A stretch of DNA of 64,000 nt, from positions 3,044,001-3,108,000 of the forward strand of contig NZ_JAUSVF010000001.1 in the NCBI RefSeq assembly GCF_030814475.1, given 5' to 3'. Made by a program: the position numbers and the translations under genes. Position 1 is the stretch's first letter. Every line of letters starts with the position of its first letter. Below are positions 1-9,448 of the stretch, one piece after another. Source of the DNA: Pararhizobium capsulatum DSM 1112 (GTDB lineage Bacteria; Pseudomonadota; Alphaproteobacteria; Rhizobiales; Rhizobiaceae). Under the pieces are notes generated by a model. The model made no database searches and was not told the DNA's origin. It saw nothing but the letters and a program-made list of their open reading frames with translations.

Positions 1-207
1 CAGCACGGCAATCTCAATCTAGCGAAGGCCGTGGGAAAGAGTGTCGCGGAGATCATCTGCTCAGTCCTAGCTGGTGAGATGACTGTCGCAAATCTTGACC
101 GTCGTCGGACGGGGATCGGTCGTTGGCGCTGTGAGGCCGTCGCCCATAAGAAGGCGTTTCGTCAGCGGGTGCCGTCATGTGGATGGGGGGACAGAATTGC
201 CTCAGGG

Positions 208-1098
208 ATGACCATTGCAATCTTCTTCGGGCGACTGCAAACATGCGCCCGGAGGACTTGTTCACTGCTCGCCTGCATGTTCAGCCTAGCTGCAGCCGCC
301 GCCGCGCTCGCCGCGGACTACCCCACGACCGGCATGCTCTATAACCAGCAGGAAGATTCCTCGCTGACGTATAACTGCACGCTTCAGGGGAGTCAGCAAC
401 GCCTCCGGTGCGAGTTCATCCAGACAGCCGTTCGCAAGAAGGCGAAGGCAGCCGATCTGGAAAAGAAGCTCGATGAAGCCCGCAAGAACTATCCGAGTGC
501 TGTGAAGGAATTCTCCGATCCCAAGGAATTTAATATGGTCGGCGCGTGGCTCGGCATGGCCACGGGTCAGATTTCCATCGATGCCGCCCTTGCCCGCAAT
601 CCTGGAATCGCGACGGATGCTGCGAAGTCCAAGGAAGGCATGATCCGTCTGCAAGAGGACGCGAAGACGAACCCCAGTGTGCTCGCCACGTTTCGCGCTC
701 TCGCCGGCATGTGCGATCATCCGACCGAGGAGAACTTCCTGAAGATCACAAAGGCCGACCACGACAAGGATCTTCGGACCTGCCAGGTCAGTTCGAACCC
801 GTTCGCGCAGGAATTCGTCTGGGTCTCCGACTTCGGCAATGGCGGCGCGTGGGTGGTGTCATCGCAGCCCGAGGGTCCATGTGGCGTCGTCCAGCTTTCG
901 CGGTTCGAGAAGGACCAGTCCGACACCTCCAATCTGTTCTGGCGGTACATTGCCAGGAAAGCAGCCACCAATCCGTCGGGCACTGTGTTGCCGGGATTGA
1001 CCTGCTCAGCAGTCGATCAGGCCGAATGCGCCTACGACTGGAAGAAGACCAGATCTGACCATCTGCAGTGCGAGTTCGTGGAGTTCAGTCCTATCTGA
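208..1098 (+). CDS. Secreted protein of unknown function
   Basis: A 296-residue protein if started at ATG 208. The first ~36 residues look like a signal peptide: a basic stretch containing RR, then a Leu/Ala-rich core ending in ALAADYP. A shorter start at ATG 277 would still leave most of the hydrophobic core. The mature part is hydrophilic, with Lys/Glu-rich helical sequence around residues 70-100 and about eight scattered cysteines, so disulfides in the periplasm are likely. The frame stays open upstream to base 31, but that stretch does not look like protein. I recognise no family. It stands alone at the left edge of the window, with the next genes on the opposite strand. Confidence 0.6.
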   Translation: MTIAIFFGRLQTCARRTCSLLACMFSLAAAAAALAADYPTTGMLYNQQEDSSLTYNCTLQGSQQRLRCEFIQTAVRKKAKAADLEKKLDEARKNYPSAVKEFSDPKEFNMVGAWLGMATGQISIDAALARNPGIATDAAKSKEGMIRLQEDAKTNPSVLATFRALAGMCDHPTEENFLKITKADHDKDLRTCQVSSNPFAQEFVWVSDFGNGGAWVVSSQPEGPCGVVQLSRFEKDQSDTSNLFWRYIARKAATNPSGTVLPGLTCSAVDQAECAYDWKKTRSDHLQCEFVEFSPI

Positions 1099-1194
1099 TC
1101 CGCAACCCTGGCGTACTGAGCAGAAGGTGAAGAGCTCCCGCTGTGCGCGCCATCCTCGAGCAGCGGTTGCTGTTCCTGAACGAGTTTTGCCAAC

Positions 1195-1227
1195 AAAAAA
1201 GGCCGGGGCGAAATCGCACCGACCTTC
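1195..1227 (-). terminator. Rho-independent terminator for the 1383-1780 genes
   Basis: Read on the minus strand, a GC-rich hairpin (AAGG..CGG pairing with CCGGCCTT around an ATTT-type loop) is followed by six T residues. It lies about 155 bases past the stop of the minus-strand gene ending at 1383. Confidence 0.6.
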
Positions 1228-1382
1228 CTGATCATCGTCCTAATCACCAGTGTCAGTACATCCGTGGTCAATAGCTATGGACGATGCGGCATCGCGAGCG
1301 GCGAAATCATCTCAGCGATCATCAGCCATGCCGATGGAGCGGTTCTATCTGACGAATGCGTTCGCACCATGTCGGCAGAAGC

Positions 1383-1589
1383 CTATGCGCCAGGCCAGTC
1401 GTTCGCTGGCTCTTCGATGGCGGCGGAATCATCCACCGGATCGGGATCCTCCTCGTAGGCCACCTTCATCTCCTCAAGCTCCCGCGTCATGATTTTGATC
1501 ACATCGGGGGCCTTTCCTCCCTTCACAACGAAGCGATCGACCAGTTGTTCGAGCAGAAGCCGAATTTCACCGGAGACATCCTCTGACAC
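1383..1589 (-). CDS. Small hypothetical protein
   Basis: A 68-residue acidic protein beginning MSEDVSGEIRLLLEQLVDRF and ending in a Glu/Asp/Pro-rich tail. The first 45 residues should form amphipathic helices. It overlaps the 3' end of the upstream small gene by 67 bases in another frame, a large overlap for bacteria, so one of the two 3'/5' ends may be wrong or frameshifted. No family recognised. Confidence 0.5.
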   Translation of the reverse strand: MSEDVSGEIRLLLEQLVDRFVVKGGKAPDVIKIMTRELEEMKVAYEEDPDPVDDSAAIEEPANDWPGA

Positions 1590-1780
1590 GGTTTCCCCTC
1601 AGTGCTTCGGATGGTGATCGCCCCGGTCGCTTCGCCGGGCTTCGCATCATGGTTGGCCTTTCGGCCCTTGTCGGCTGACAGGGAGCGGCCAACGTCAACG
1701 CTCTCCTTGAACTGCCCCTTTTCATCCCGACGGACATAGCGCTTGTCGGTACCGGTATCGATAAGCTCTCGCTTGGACAT
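1523..1780 (-). CDS. Small rhizobial conserved protein (MSKREL type)
   Basis: From ATG 1780 this encodes an 85-residue basic, hydrophilic protein starting MSKRELIDTGTDKRYVRR, preceded by an AGAGGAGAGA-type ribosome site. Proteins opening this way (RELIDTGTDKRYVRRD..GQF) are widespread in rhizobia and agrobacteria, with unknown role. The conserved part ends near residue 58. The remaining sequence to the stop at 1523, with Cys, Phe and Trp, does not resemble the usual short Lys/Asp tail. The reading frame may therefore have shifted, which would also explain the long overlap with the next gene. Confidence 0.6.
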   Translation of the reverse strand: MSKRELIDTGTDKRYVRRDEKGQFKESVDVGRSLSADKGRKANHDAKPGEATGAITIRSTEGKPCQRMSPVKFGFCSNNWSIASL

Positions 1781-1992
1781 GTCTCTCTCCTCTGATCGTT
1801 TCGAATGTGAGAACGCATGAGATTCCAAAAAGATGCGTCCTCCGTCACCGGGGCGCGGCGGCTGTGCCGCAGCGTGCCGGAATCGGATTCCGAAGAAGCT
1901 TCCCTAAGCCATTGAAAAATGATTCGTTTCGAGTCGGAACGAATCACTCCCGCACGTCTTTGAGTCGCACCAAGTGATTCGGAGTAAGCGTC

Positions 1993-2913
1993 ATGGCGAC
2001 GGGACATCGCGCCCAATGGAAGGGCTTTCTGAAGTTTGGTGAGGTGAGCTGCGGCGTCGCTCTTTACACCGCAGCGTCAACCAGCGAGCGCATAACCTTC
2101 AACACGATCAACAAGGCATCCGGCAATCGGGTCAACCGCGTCTTCATCGACAGCGAGACCGAGGATCCTGTCCCGAAGGAGAACCAGACCAAGGGCTTCG
2201 AGATCGACAACGGCCAGTACATCATCATCGATCCAGAGGAGGTGGCAGCGACGATCCCGGAGAGCAACAAGACGCTCGATATCCAGGCCTTCATCCCCTG
2301 CGCCGAAGTCGATGACGTCTACTTCGACAAGCCCTACTACCTGACACCAGACAGGATGGGTGGCGATGCGTTCGTCGCCCTGCGTGACGGCATGAAGAAG
2401 TCGAACGTCGCGGCGATCGCGCGCGCGGTCCTGTTCCGCCGCGTTCGAACAGTCCTGATACGGCCCCATGGCAAGGGTCTGATCGCCACCACCATGAACT
2501 ACGACTACGAGGTTCGCTCGTCGAAGAAGGCCTTCGAGGCAATGCCGAAGCTGAAGATCGAGGGAGAGATGCTTGATCTCGCCAAGCACATCATAGCCAC
2601 GAAGAAGGGCGAGTTCGACCCGGCAACCTTCGATGATCGCTACGAAGCCGCACTCGCCGAGCTGGTGAAGGCGAAGATGGAGGGCAAGTCCCTCCCGAAG
2701 CCGAAGAAGGTGGAAGTCTCCAAGCCGAGCGACCTGCTCGCAGCACTTCGGGAAAGCGCAGGCCTCGTGAAGGCGGGGGCTGCCACGGACAGCAAGCCGA
2801 AGCGCACCGCCGCGAACGCCAATCAGGGCGCGACACGCCAGCGCGCCACGCGAGGGGCAGCTTCGAAGGCGGCTCCCTCATCGAGATCCGCGCCGCACCG
2901 CAAGGCCAGCTAG
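1993..2913 (+). CDS. ku: Non-homologous end-joining protein Ku
   Basis: A 306-residue bacterial Ku homologue. It would homodimerise as a ring on double-strand ends and recruit the LigD ligase/polymerase. The opening (AQWKGFLKFGEVSCGVALY), the FNTINKASGNRVNR stretch near residue 35, the PYYLTPD segment near residue 115 and the later LIRPHGKGLIATTMNYDYEV segment are the family's conserved blocks. The last ~60 residues are a Lys/Ala/Arg/Ser-rich tail, as is common for bacterial Ku and thought to touch DNA. The ATG at 1993 follows GGAGTAAG. No ligD is visible in the window. The 5' end of a second ku follows 12 bases later but is broken. Confidence 0.9.
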   Translation: MATGHRAQWKGFLKFGEVSCGVALYTAASTSERITFNTINKASGNRVNRVFIDSETEDPVPKENQTKGFEIDNGQYIIIDPEEVAATIPESNKTLDIQAFIPCAEVDDVYFDKPYYLTPDRMGGDAFVALRDGMKKSNVAAIARAVLFRRVRTVLIRPHGKGLIATTMNYDYEVRSSKKAFEAMPKLKIEGEMLDLAKHIIATKKGEFDPATFDDRYEAALAELVKAKMEGKSLPKPKKVEVSKPSDLLAALRESAGLVKAGAATDSKPKRTAANANQGATRQRATRGAASKAAPSSRSAPHRKAS

Positions 2914-2925
2914 GGAGATAGATCA

Positions 2926-2985
2926 ATGGCACCGCGCTATTATTGGAAGGGCTATCTGAAGCTCTCGCTGGTCACCTGCAAGGAT
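2926..2985 (+). pseudogene. 5' stump of a second ku gene
   Basis: Twelve bases after ku, behind a good ribosome site (AGGGAGATAG), an ATG opens MAPRYYWKGYLKLSLVTC. This is the standard start of a second rhizobial Ku type. Ku similarity stops abruptly after about 18-20 codons and the frame then continues into unrelated sequence. No remainder of this ku occurs elsewhere in the window. The simplest reading is that tandem ku genes were cut by a deletion or insertion that brought in the vsr-Druantia block. Confidence 0.75.
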
Positions 2986-3140
2986 CTCCTGTACCCGGTC
3001 TTTCAGCCGTTTCTTCTCTTTTCCCAACTTTGCCATTCGATCTCTCCCGTGAACGGGAAACGATCACCAGCGGCTTTGAACGGGGACAACTGGGTACCAC
3101 CAGCCATCATGTCGCCGCCTCTCTCTTGTAGGCCGGCTTC

Positions 3141-3665
3141 ATGTCACTCGACCTTCAGGCAACCGCAGGAGTCCGTCGCCGGATGCAACGCACCGCTCGC
3201 CAGGATAATCCCTTCGAACGGGCTGTCCGCTGTCTTCTGCATGCTCGCGGACTGCGATATCGTATCCACTACCAGATCCCAGGATTGAAGCGGACGACGT
3301 GCGACATCGCGTTTCCGGGATTGAAGATCGCGGTGTTCCTCGACGGCTGCTTCTGGCATGGCTGTGTCATCCATCCGCCGTCGGTTAAGAAGAACACCGA
3401 CTTCTGGCTGGAGAAGATCGAACGCAACCGGGTGCGGGATGCTCGCGCGACGGCGCACCTCGCAGAAATCGGCTGGACGGTGCTGCGGTTCTGGGAGCAT
3501 GAGACCGCGGAAGACATTGCCGGAGCAATCTCTTCCGCGGTCAGTAACGCTAAGGCTGCGTCACCAGGACTTCGACGCCCGCTGAAGGACGTTGAGCGGC
3601 CTTCTGGCGAGCTCGAAGCTATCGATGGCGACGTATCGGTGATCGAGGCCGAGCTTCGCGAATAG
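3141..3665 (+). CDS. vsr: Very short patch repair (Vsr-type) endonuclease
   Basis: A 174-residue protein with the Vsr fold signature: an N-terminal R..M..T.R.DNPFERAVR segment (residues 12-30), a catalytic-type Asp at 55 (RTTCDIAFPG), the FLDGCFWHGC block at 67-76 with Cys and His metal ligands, and an FWEHE segment near residue 118. Vsr enzymes nick at T:G mismatches left when 5-methylcytosine deaminates, and are normally encoded beside the cognate C5 methyltransferase. That fits the C5 methyltransferase at 14035-15852. The last ~35 codons overlap the 3' end of the giant helicase gene on the other strand by 105 bases, so this extended tail is unusual. Confidence 0.85.
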   Translation: MSLDLQATAGVRRRMQRTARQDNPFERAVRCLLHARGLRYRIHYQIPGLKRTTCDIAFPGLKIAVFLDGCFWHGCVIHPPSVKKNTDFWLEKIERNRVRDARATAHLAEIGWTVLRFWEHETAEDIAGAISSAVSNAKAASPGLRRPLKDVERPSGELEAIDGDVSVIEAELRE

Positions 3666-6600
3666 CCGCTCCTGGTTCCAGAGCGGATGAACGACGACAC
3701 CCCAATGGTTCTGGCGGTTGTCCAGCGTGAACATGGGGATGTCCGGCCTGCCCTTGACCGTGGACACCTGATTACCCGGAATGAACGTCGTCGTCTGCTC
3801 CGCCAGTCTCTTGGCGTTCGCCTCCCAGTCCCTGATTTCAAATGCCTCATACTTCTCATTGAAACCGCACTCGTATACGGGATCGACTATTGCACGGAGG
3901 TACGCAAGACCGAGTCTCCAGTCGAGCAAGCCGTGGAAGTTGCGGTTGTTATACCGCTGCAGGCACTTGTAGCAGGAGGTCTCGCAGCGCTTGGGATGGT
4001 CCTCGGCCGCCACAGCCTTCCGCGGCCACTTCCCCTCATCGTCGAGGATGCTTCTGATGAGCTTCGTCACGGGCGCCTTCTCGCTCGAAAGATGTCGGCA
4101 GAACCCCGAGCCGTTCGGAAGCGCATCGGCTATCTGAAGGTACGGCAGAGGATTGCCTTCCGCCGATTTCAGGATGTTCGGCGCGAGGTTGTCGAACTCC
4201 TCGGGGGCGATATCGAGTTCAAGTGCCGCCCGCTGCACGATAAGCTCGGTGGCCGAAATGGCCGCGGCACGAACGCTGGTGCGTGAAGGATCACGCTTGT
4301 TCATGGAGACGTCCATGTCCAGTAGACGCAGGTTCGGGTTCAGCTTCCGAGGACCGATCTGAAGCGAGTTCGTGATCTTTGGCGAGGCGAGCCACGCTTT
4401 GGTGACCTCGTCACCGCCACGCCAGCGCATAGCGTCCTCTTCGATCATGGTCGGATCGATGGCCTGCCCCTTCAGCTTGAGCCTCGGAGCATTCTTGAAC
4501 CAGTGGATCACCTTCGCCGCACCGTCGTCGACGTCCTGAACGGTGTAGCCCTCGAAGCCGGACGGGTCCTCGTCGGTACGCGATCCAGGATTGACCAGGT
4601 AGATCTCCGAATTCTCAGCGAAGTTCACCCGCAGGTTCTCGTATTCTACCGAATTGAGCGGTTCCCCGAGGCTTGCTAGGGTGATGAGCTGCCCGACCTT
4701 AGACGCGATGGCCTCGTCCTTCGGCCTGAAGTCGGTTCGATAGGCCGCGGGAGTTACGCAGTGGATAGGCGTGTCCGTCAGCTTCCCACCGCATGCGCAG
4801 TGCTCCGTGTGTTCGGTTCCCTTCGACCACTTGCCGCATGCATCGCAGAAGCGGAGATGGAAATCGTCCTTCTTCCAGCTCTTGGTGTAAGGCTCCTGCG
4901 CAGCGTTGAAGTCGTCCTTGTGCTCGTCGGGCACCCTGAGTACGCCCGTGAACCCGACGCACCGATGGCGGAGCTTCTCGCGGGTTCGGACGTTGCCCGG
5001 AGCGAAGTCGAAGATCGCCATGTCCTGATCGCGGTCGATCGTGTCCCAGTCGGCCTCACGCTCTCCCGTCTTCTTGACGAGATCGACGTAGAGGTTTCGA
5101 GACCGCGTCGGCATGCCATAGAGGGGCACCAGACCGCCTTCGGCGAGGGCCGCCGCGATGCCTACCGCCTGCTCTCCAAAGTCCTTTTTCAGGTCATCGA
5201 TCTGTTGGAGCACAATGTCGACGGTCACCCGCTCCTCGATCTGCGGCAGCGGGCAGTTCGAAACCTCCGACAGGATCGTCGCAATCGCCTTCCGTCTTTC
5301 CGTGGTACGCTCCAGCGACGATTTCAGCTTCTCGCACCAGCCAGCACCCTCGCGGAAGTATTCGTTGCAGTAGAGAAACTCGCCGTGGATGTCGCCGGGC
5401 ACCATAGCATCGCCTGCCCAGTCGTCTCCGCTTTCCTTCCGGAGAAGGTCGAAGGCCTCGACAAGCCAGAACTTCCGCAGGAGTCGTGAAGGAATGTCCA
5501 CGAGGCCCGTCGTGATGAAGGGCGGCGGCGGAGCGGCACCTGTGATCTCGATGGGGTTATGAAAGTAGTGGATGTCGTGGCTCTTGCTCCGGCAGACTGT
5601 AAGCACCGTCGAGAACGCCTGTCCGCGACGGCCTGCACGACCGACGCGCTGTTGGTAGTTGAAGCGCTGCGGAGGCATGTTGCCTTGGTACACCGCCTGC
5701 AGCGATCCGATGTCGACACCGACTTCCATCGTGGTCGTGACCGATAGCAGATCTGCGGTGTCGAAGCGCTGGCGCCCCTCAAAGTCCTCGTCCTTCTCGT
5801 TCTCCTCGCGGACGAACACGCCCTTGAACTGCTGTAGCCGCTGGGCAGGATCGCGCGTCTGACCCGTCAGCTCCTCGCACTTCAAACGGAAGAGCGGCTC
5901 GTCCTTGTCGATAGCGCGCATGACGCGACGGCCAAGGAAATTGCTGCGGGCGACCTTGTCTGCCGTCAGCTCGCCGTCCCATGCCAACTTCTCGCCGCAA
6001 CGCGTGCAGCGGCCAAATCCAGCATGAAGATGGACGCGACCGCACTTCATGCAACGGATAGCCTTGTCGGGCGGTCGGGCAGCGCGGAAATGTAGCCTCG
6101 TGATGTCGATCGAGCCGTCACCGCGAGTCTGATGAAGGTCGTCTGCCAATGCCTTCAAGAAGCGATCGCCTTCCGCCACCGGATCGTTGAAGATCTGCTC
6201 CAACAGCGTCTTCAGGCGGTTCTTTCGCTTTCCGATCATTTCGAGCGCCGAGTTCCATGGCGACGGCGCCTCTTCCTTGTACTGGTTGGGCGTGATCCGG
6301 TACGCGTCAGAGAAAATGCGTAGCCACGCATCGTTACGCGAACACTCTTCCGTGTATTCGACGGCCCCGTAAAAGCTCGGCCAGCCGAGGCCAGTCTCTT
6401 CGAGCGCGAAATAGGTCTTGCTGAAGAGAAGGTCGGTCGCCTCCGGAGGTTGCTCCTTCTGGACTCTTTGGCGGGCGCGGCCGAGGGTCTGTAGATTGTC
6501 GTCGCTTTCCGTGTCCTCGGATTTCCACGAGATCGGTTTGTCCTTCTCCATGACGAAGAAGTTGTACCAGGGCTTGTTGTTGATGCGCGTGAACTTTGTG

Positions 6601-9443
6601 TCGGCGCCGTCGATGGGCGTCGATCCAAGTTTCAGAAGCTCTTGTAGGATAGGTCGGACAACGTCGCCGGATTCACCGCGCTTGAACTCGAAAAGGTCCT
6701 GCAGCGGAATGCTCGCCGGGAAGTCGACCGCGGCCCTACGTGCTTCCAGCTCGTCTAGGACCATGGTGACCGACATTGCCTCCTTGCGCTTTTTCGCCAA
6801 GGTCAATTCGGCCAACTGCGCTTCGAGTTCTTCGATCTTGGCCTGATCGTCGGCCGTGAAGCTCCGCCGTTCTCCAAGCTTCGCCGCTGCGGTCATGAGG
6901 ATCTCGCGACGGAGATCTCTGAGGTGCTGGACTTCAACGTCGAGCGCGAGAGTTGCGGCATCCTCTCGGCTGTCGGAGAAAGCAACAAGCTTTCCATCGC
7001 CCCCTTGCGACTTGAGCGACGCGACGAGCTCTGTGGCCAGAAGTTGGGAAGTCTTGGCAAAACCTGTCCGGAAGCTACGGATCGGAGATTTGCGTCCCTC
7101 GCGCTTCAGGGAGTTCGGCGCTCTGAACCTTCCGGAATAGTCGGTGCCACACTTCGCACAGCAGTAAGGCACCGCAGTGCCCTCCTCGTCGGAGCCGCGG
7201 GAATGGAAATCCTTCGGATGCGACTTCGGCCAGTCGAGGAGGTAGCCGGGGACGTCGCCCGGACTTCCTGTCTCGTCGACGACGCCCGTGTAGGGGCTCA
7301 GGAAGCTCCGGCGCCAAGCGAACGGCGACCCATCCTTGATTTCGCGCTGGGGTTCGCCGAGTGCGGGCCAGAAGAGCGCGAAGTCCCGGTGACTTGCGTC
7401 CTCGAACCGGGTGGAGATGGCACTCTCGGGTAGCTTCTCGAGTTCCTGCGGCGCGGGAAGCAGCGACACCCTCCTCGATGAGCCTCCGTTAACGGCGGAG
7501 CCGCGCTTTCCGCCGACATAGAGGTCGCCGCAAGCTTCACAATACAGCATCTCGAAGAGCCGCTTTTTCTGCCCGCCTTCGGTTTTCTCTTCGTGGTCTT
7601 CGCCCCGCTCGATGCTGGGTCCGCCCCACGTCAGTTTGCCCTCGCGATCGAGACCGACGGATGCGAACAAACCTTCGATATTGCGTACGAAGCAATGCAT
7701 CCTGAAGCCCGGCAGATGGCCGACAGCCTCGCGTTCGGGTCGCAGCGATACCGGTAATATTTCCTTGGGGAGATCGGGAATGGCTCGCAGTGCCAGAAGA
7801 CCCCTGATCGTGCGAACGTCGCTCTCCGGATAGAGCCGCTTCTGAAGATTCGATGCGGTTCGGGGACTCCGGCCGCCGGGAGCACCAGCCTCCTGCATGG
7901 CGTAGTCGAGCATGGCGGCGGCAACGGACGTGGCGTTTTTCAAGATGCCCTTATCGTCCAGCTTCTCGGAACCCGAAATGCTTCTGGCGGCCGCCATGAA
8001 GGCCTCGAAGAGGGCTTCCCCGTCCCGCCTGTAGTCGGAAGTCGAAAGTGCGTCGGCCAGCGCGATCAGGCTTTCGGACGTTGGCATTTCATTTGGTTCG
8101 TCCACGACGAACGGGTCGCCCCTGACGACGCTGTCCTTCCATATCTGGTCTACGGTGTCGGGCGCTGCCCCGGCGGTCCCGGCAGAACCGAACATGTTGC
8201 GCAGATAGCCGATGCTGGCTGGGGCGTTCTCGTCGTCCATCGGGAGTGATGCCGACGATGCCAGGATGCGAAGCTTGTGAGCATGTTCGGGCTGGAGAAG
8301 CCCGAGGCGTTCCAGCAGGATCTTCAGAAGGCCAGCCATTTCCGCCCCGGCCGAACCACGAATTAGGTGGAGTTCGTCGAGGACGAGATAGAAGCAGGCG
8401 TCGGCATCGTTCATCAGCCAGTCGCGGGTCTGCTGGAGGATCGGAGCATCGACCTCGCGTACGAGCATGGCGTTCAGGATCGACTGGTTGGTAACGAGGA
8501 TATCAGGAGGCGTAGCCTGCATGTCCCAGCGCGATATCAACTCGCCGCCATCGGTCGACGGAAAGACGTATCTGAGTTCTTCCGCTCTGCCCTCGTCTAC
8601 GAGACGGCGCTGGATCGCCCGGTAGCGCTTCATTTCCTTCTTGAGCTTCGTACGGGAGCGCTCTGCGCGATCTTTCCAGACACGGTTGTCAGCAAGACGC
8701 GGATGCCTGCGGAACCCTGTAACCGGAGACTTCCCGGTGTAGCGGCCAAAGAAGATGCGATTGCCATTGAAGTAACGGTCCATAACCTCGCGAGCTTCTG
8801 GGGAGTCGACGGCTTTTCGCAGCCGCACCATCTGATCCTCAACGAGTGCGTTGAGCGGGTAGAGCACGAGCGCGCGGACTGCCTTCGGTCGATCCTTATG
8901 CTCGTTGCGGCGATGGAGCTGGAAGGATTTGTTCGGATCCAGCCAGTCGTCGTCATAAGACCTGTTGGGCGCTGGCCAGGTCGTTGCCTCCTTTGCAAGT
9001 TGGGCAAGGATCGGCAGCATGAACGATTCCGTCTTGCCGGAACCCGTACCAGAGGTGACGATCCCCGGCGTTCCGATGCCGACCCCCTTCTGCAGCATCT
9101 GGATCTGATGGCGGTAAGGCTTGTAAGCACCTTTGGTTTCCGTGGCGTCCTCGTCGCGGTCGAACAGGCCGGAGAGCGCTAGCTCGACGAAGGCTCTGCG
9201 TTGTCCGTCATCGAAGCCCTTCAGTATCTTCCCCTTGTCAGCGAGAAGCGCTTCAAGCCCGTGATCCCAAGTCACGTAGCGCGGCACAGCCTCGAAGATG
9301 GGATCGAGCGCAAGCTGCTCGGGCTTTGACAGCAGCGCGCGGCGCATCTCGGCGACGCCAGGGTCGCCGATCCGGTAGGCGGTATCGAGATAGGCCTGAA
9401 ACTGGTCGATCATCCTGTCGAAGCCACCGATCGGATCAAACAT
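3561..9443 (-). CDS. druE: Giant DEAD/DEAH-type helicase with DUF1998, Druantia DruE
   Basis: A 1,960-residue superfamily 2 helicase. Visible motifs: Walker A GTGSGKT at residues 132-138, DELH box at 356-359, and QRVGRAGRRG (motif VI) near 1265. A zinc-ribbon-like C-x2-C...C-x2-C cluster lies near 1130, a second cysteine cluster (CDACG..CACGG) near 1550, and a C-terminal C-x3-C-x2-C block followed by LQRYNN.NFHGLLDWRLG near 1820, typical of DUF1998. The size, DUF1998 end and neighbours match DruE, the one protein shared by all Druantia types. It starts 5 bases after druG ends and is the last gene of the druM-F-G-E operon. Its 3' end overlaps vsr. Function in defence is inferred from the family. 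Confidence 0.85.
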   Translation of the reverse strand: MFDPIGGFDRMIDQFQAYLDTAYRIGDPGVAEMRRALLSKPEQLALDPIFEAVPRYVTWDHGLEALLADKGKILKGFDDGQRRAFVELALSGLFDRDEDATETKGAYKPYRHQIQMLQKGVGIGTPGIVTSGTGSGKTESFMLPILAQLAKEATTWPAPNRSYDDDWLDPNKSFQLHRRNEHKDRPKAVRALVLYPLNALVEDQMVRLRKAVDSPEAREVMDRYFNGNRIFFGRYTGKSPVTGFRRHPRLADNRVWKDRAERSRTKLKKEMKRYRAIQRRLVDEGRAEELRYVFPSTDGGELISRWDMQATPPDILVTNQSILNAMLVREVDAPILQQTRDWLMNDADACFYLVLDELHLIRGSAGAEMAGLLKILLERLGLLQPEHAHKLRILASSASLPMDDENAPASIGYLRNMFGSAGTAGAAPDTVDQIWKDSVVRGDPFVVDEPNEMPTSESLIALADALSTSDYRRDGEALFEAFMAAARSISGSEKLDDKGILKNATSVAAAMLDYAMQEAGAPGGRSPRTASNLQKRLYPESDVRTIRGLLALRAIPDLPKEILPVSLRPEREAVGHLPGFRMHCFVRNIEGLFASVGLDREGKLTWGGPSIERGEDHEEKTEGGQKKRLFEMLYCEACGDLYVGGKRGSAVNGGSSRRVSLLPAPQELEKLPESAISTRFEDASHRDFALFWPALGEPQREIKDGSPFAWRRSFLSPYTGVVDETGSPGDVPGYLLDWPKSHPKDFHSRGSDEEGTAVPYCCAKCGTDYSGRFRAPNSLKREGRKSPIRSFRTGFAKTSQLLATELVASLKSQGGDGKLVAFSDSREDAATLALDVEVQHLRDLRREILMTAAAKLGERRSFTADDQAKIEELEAQLAELTLAKKRKEAMSVTMVLDELEARRAAVDFPASIPLQDLFEFKRGESGDVVRPILQELLKLGSTPIDGADTKFTRINNKPWYNFFVMEKDKPISWKSEDTESDDNLQTLGRARQRVQKEQPPEATDLLFSKTYFALEETGLGWPSFYGAVEYTEECSRNDAWLRIFSDAYRITPNQYKEEAPSPWNSALEMIGKRKNRLKTLLEQIFNDPVAEGDRFLKALADDLHQTRGDGSIDITRLHFRAARPPDKAIRCMKCGRVHLHAGFGRCTRCGEKLAWDGELTADKVARSNFLGRRVMRAIDKDEPLFRLKCEELTGQTRDPAQRLQQFKGVFVREENEKDEDFEGRQRFDTADLLSVTTTMEVGVDIGSLQAVYQGNMPPQRFNYQQRVGRAGRRGQAFSTVLTVCRSKSHDIHYFHNPIEITGAAPPPPFITTGLVDIPSRLLRKFWLVEAFDLLRKESGDDWAGDAMVPGDIHGEFLYCNEYFREGAGWCEKLKSSLERTTERRKAIATILSEVSNCPLPQIEERVTVDIVLQQIDDLKKDFGEQAVGIAAALAEGGLVPLYGMPTRSRNLYVDLVKKTGEREADWDTIDRDQDMAIFDFAPGNVRTREKLRHRCVGFTGVLRVPDEHKDDFNAAQEPYTKSWKKDDFHLRFCDACGKWSKGTEHTEHCACGGKLTDTPIHCVTPAAYRTDFRPKDEAIASKVGQLITLASLGEPLNSVEYENLRVNFAENSEIYLVNPGSRTDEDPSGFEGYTVQDVDDGAAKVIHWFKNAPRLKLKGQAIDPTMIEEDAMRWRGGDEVTKAWLASPKITNSLQIGPRKLNPNLRLLDMDVSMNKRDPSRTSVRAAAISATELIVQRAALELDIAPEEFDNLAPNILKSAEGNPLPYLQIADALPNGSGFCRHLSSEKAPVTKLIRSILDDEGKWPRKAVAAEDHPKRCETSCYKCLQRYNNRNFHGLLDWRLGLAYLRAIVDPVYECGFNEKYEAFEIRDWEANAKRLAEQTTTFIPGNQVSTVKGRPDIPMFTLDNRQNHWGVVVHPLWNQERLFAKLGLDHRYVAIDSFELARRPLNVLQRASKSW

Positions 9444-9448
9444 GGTCT

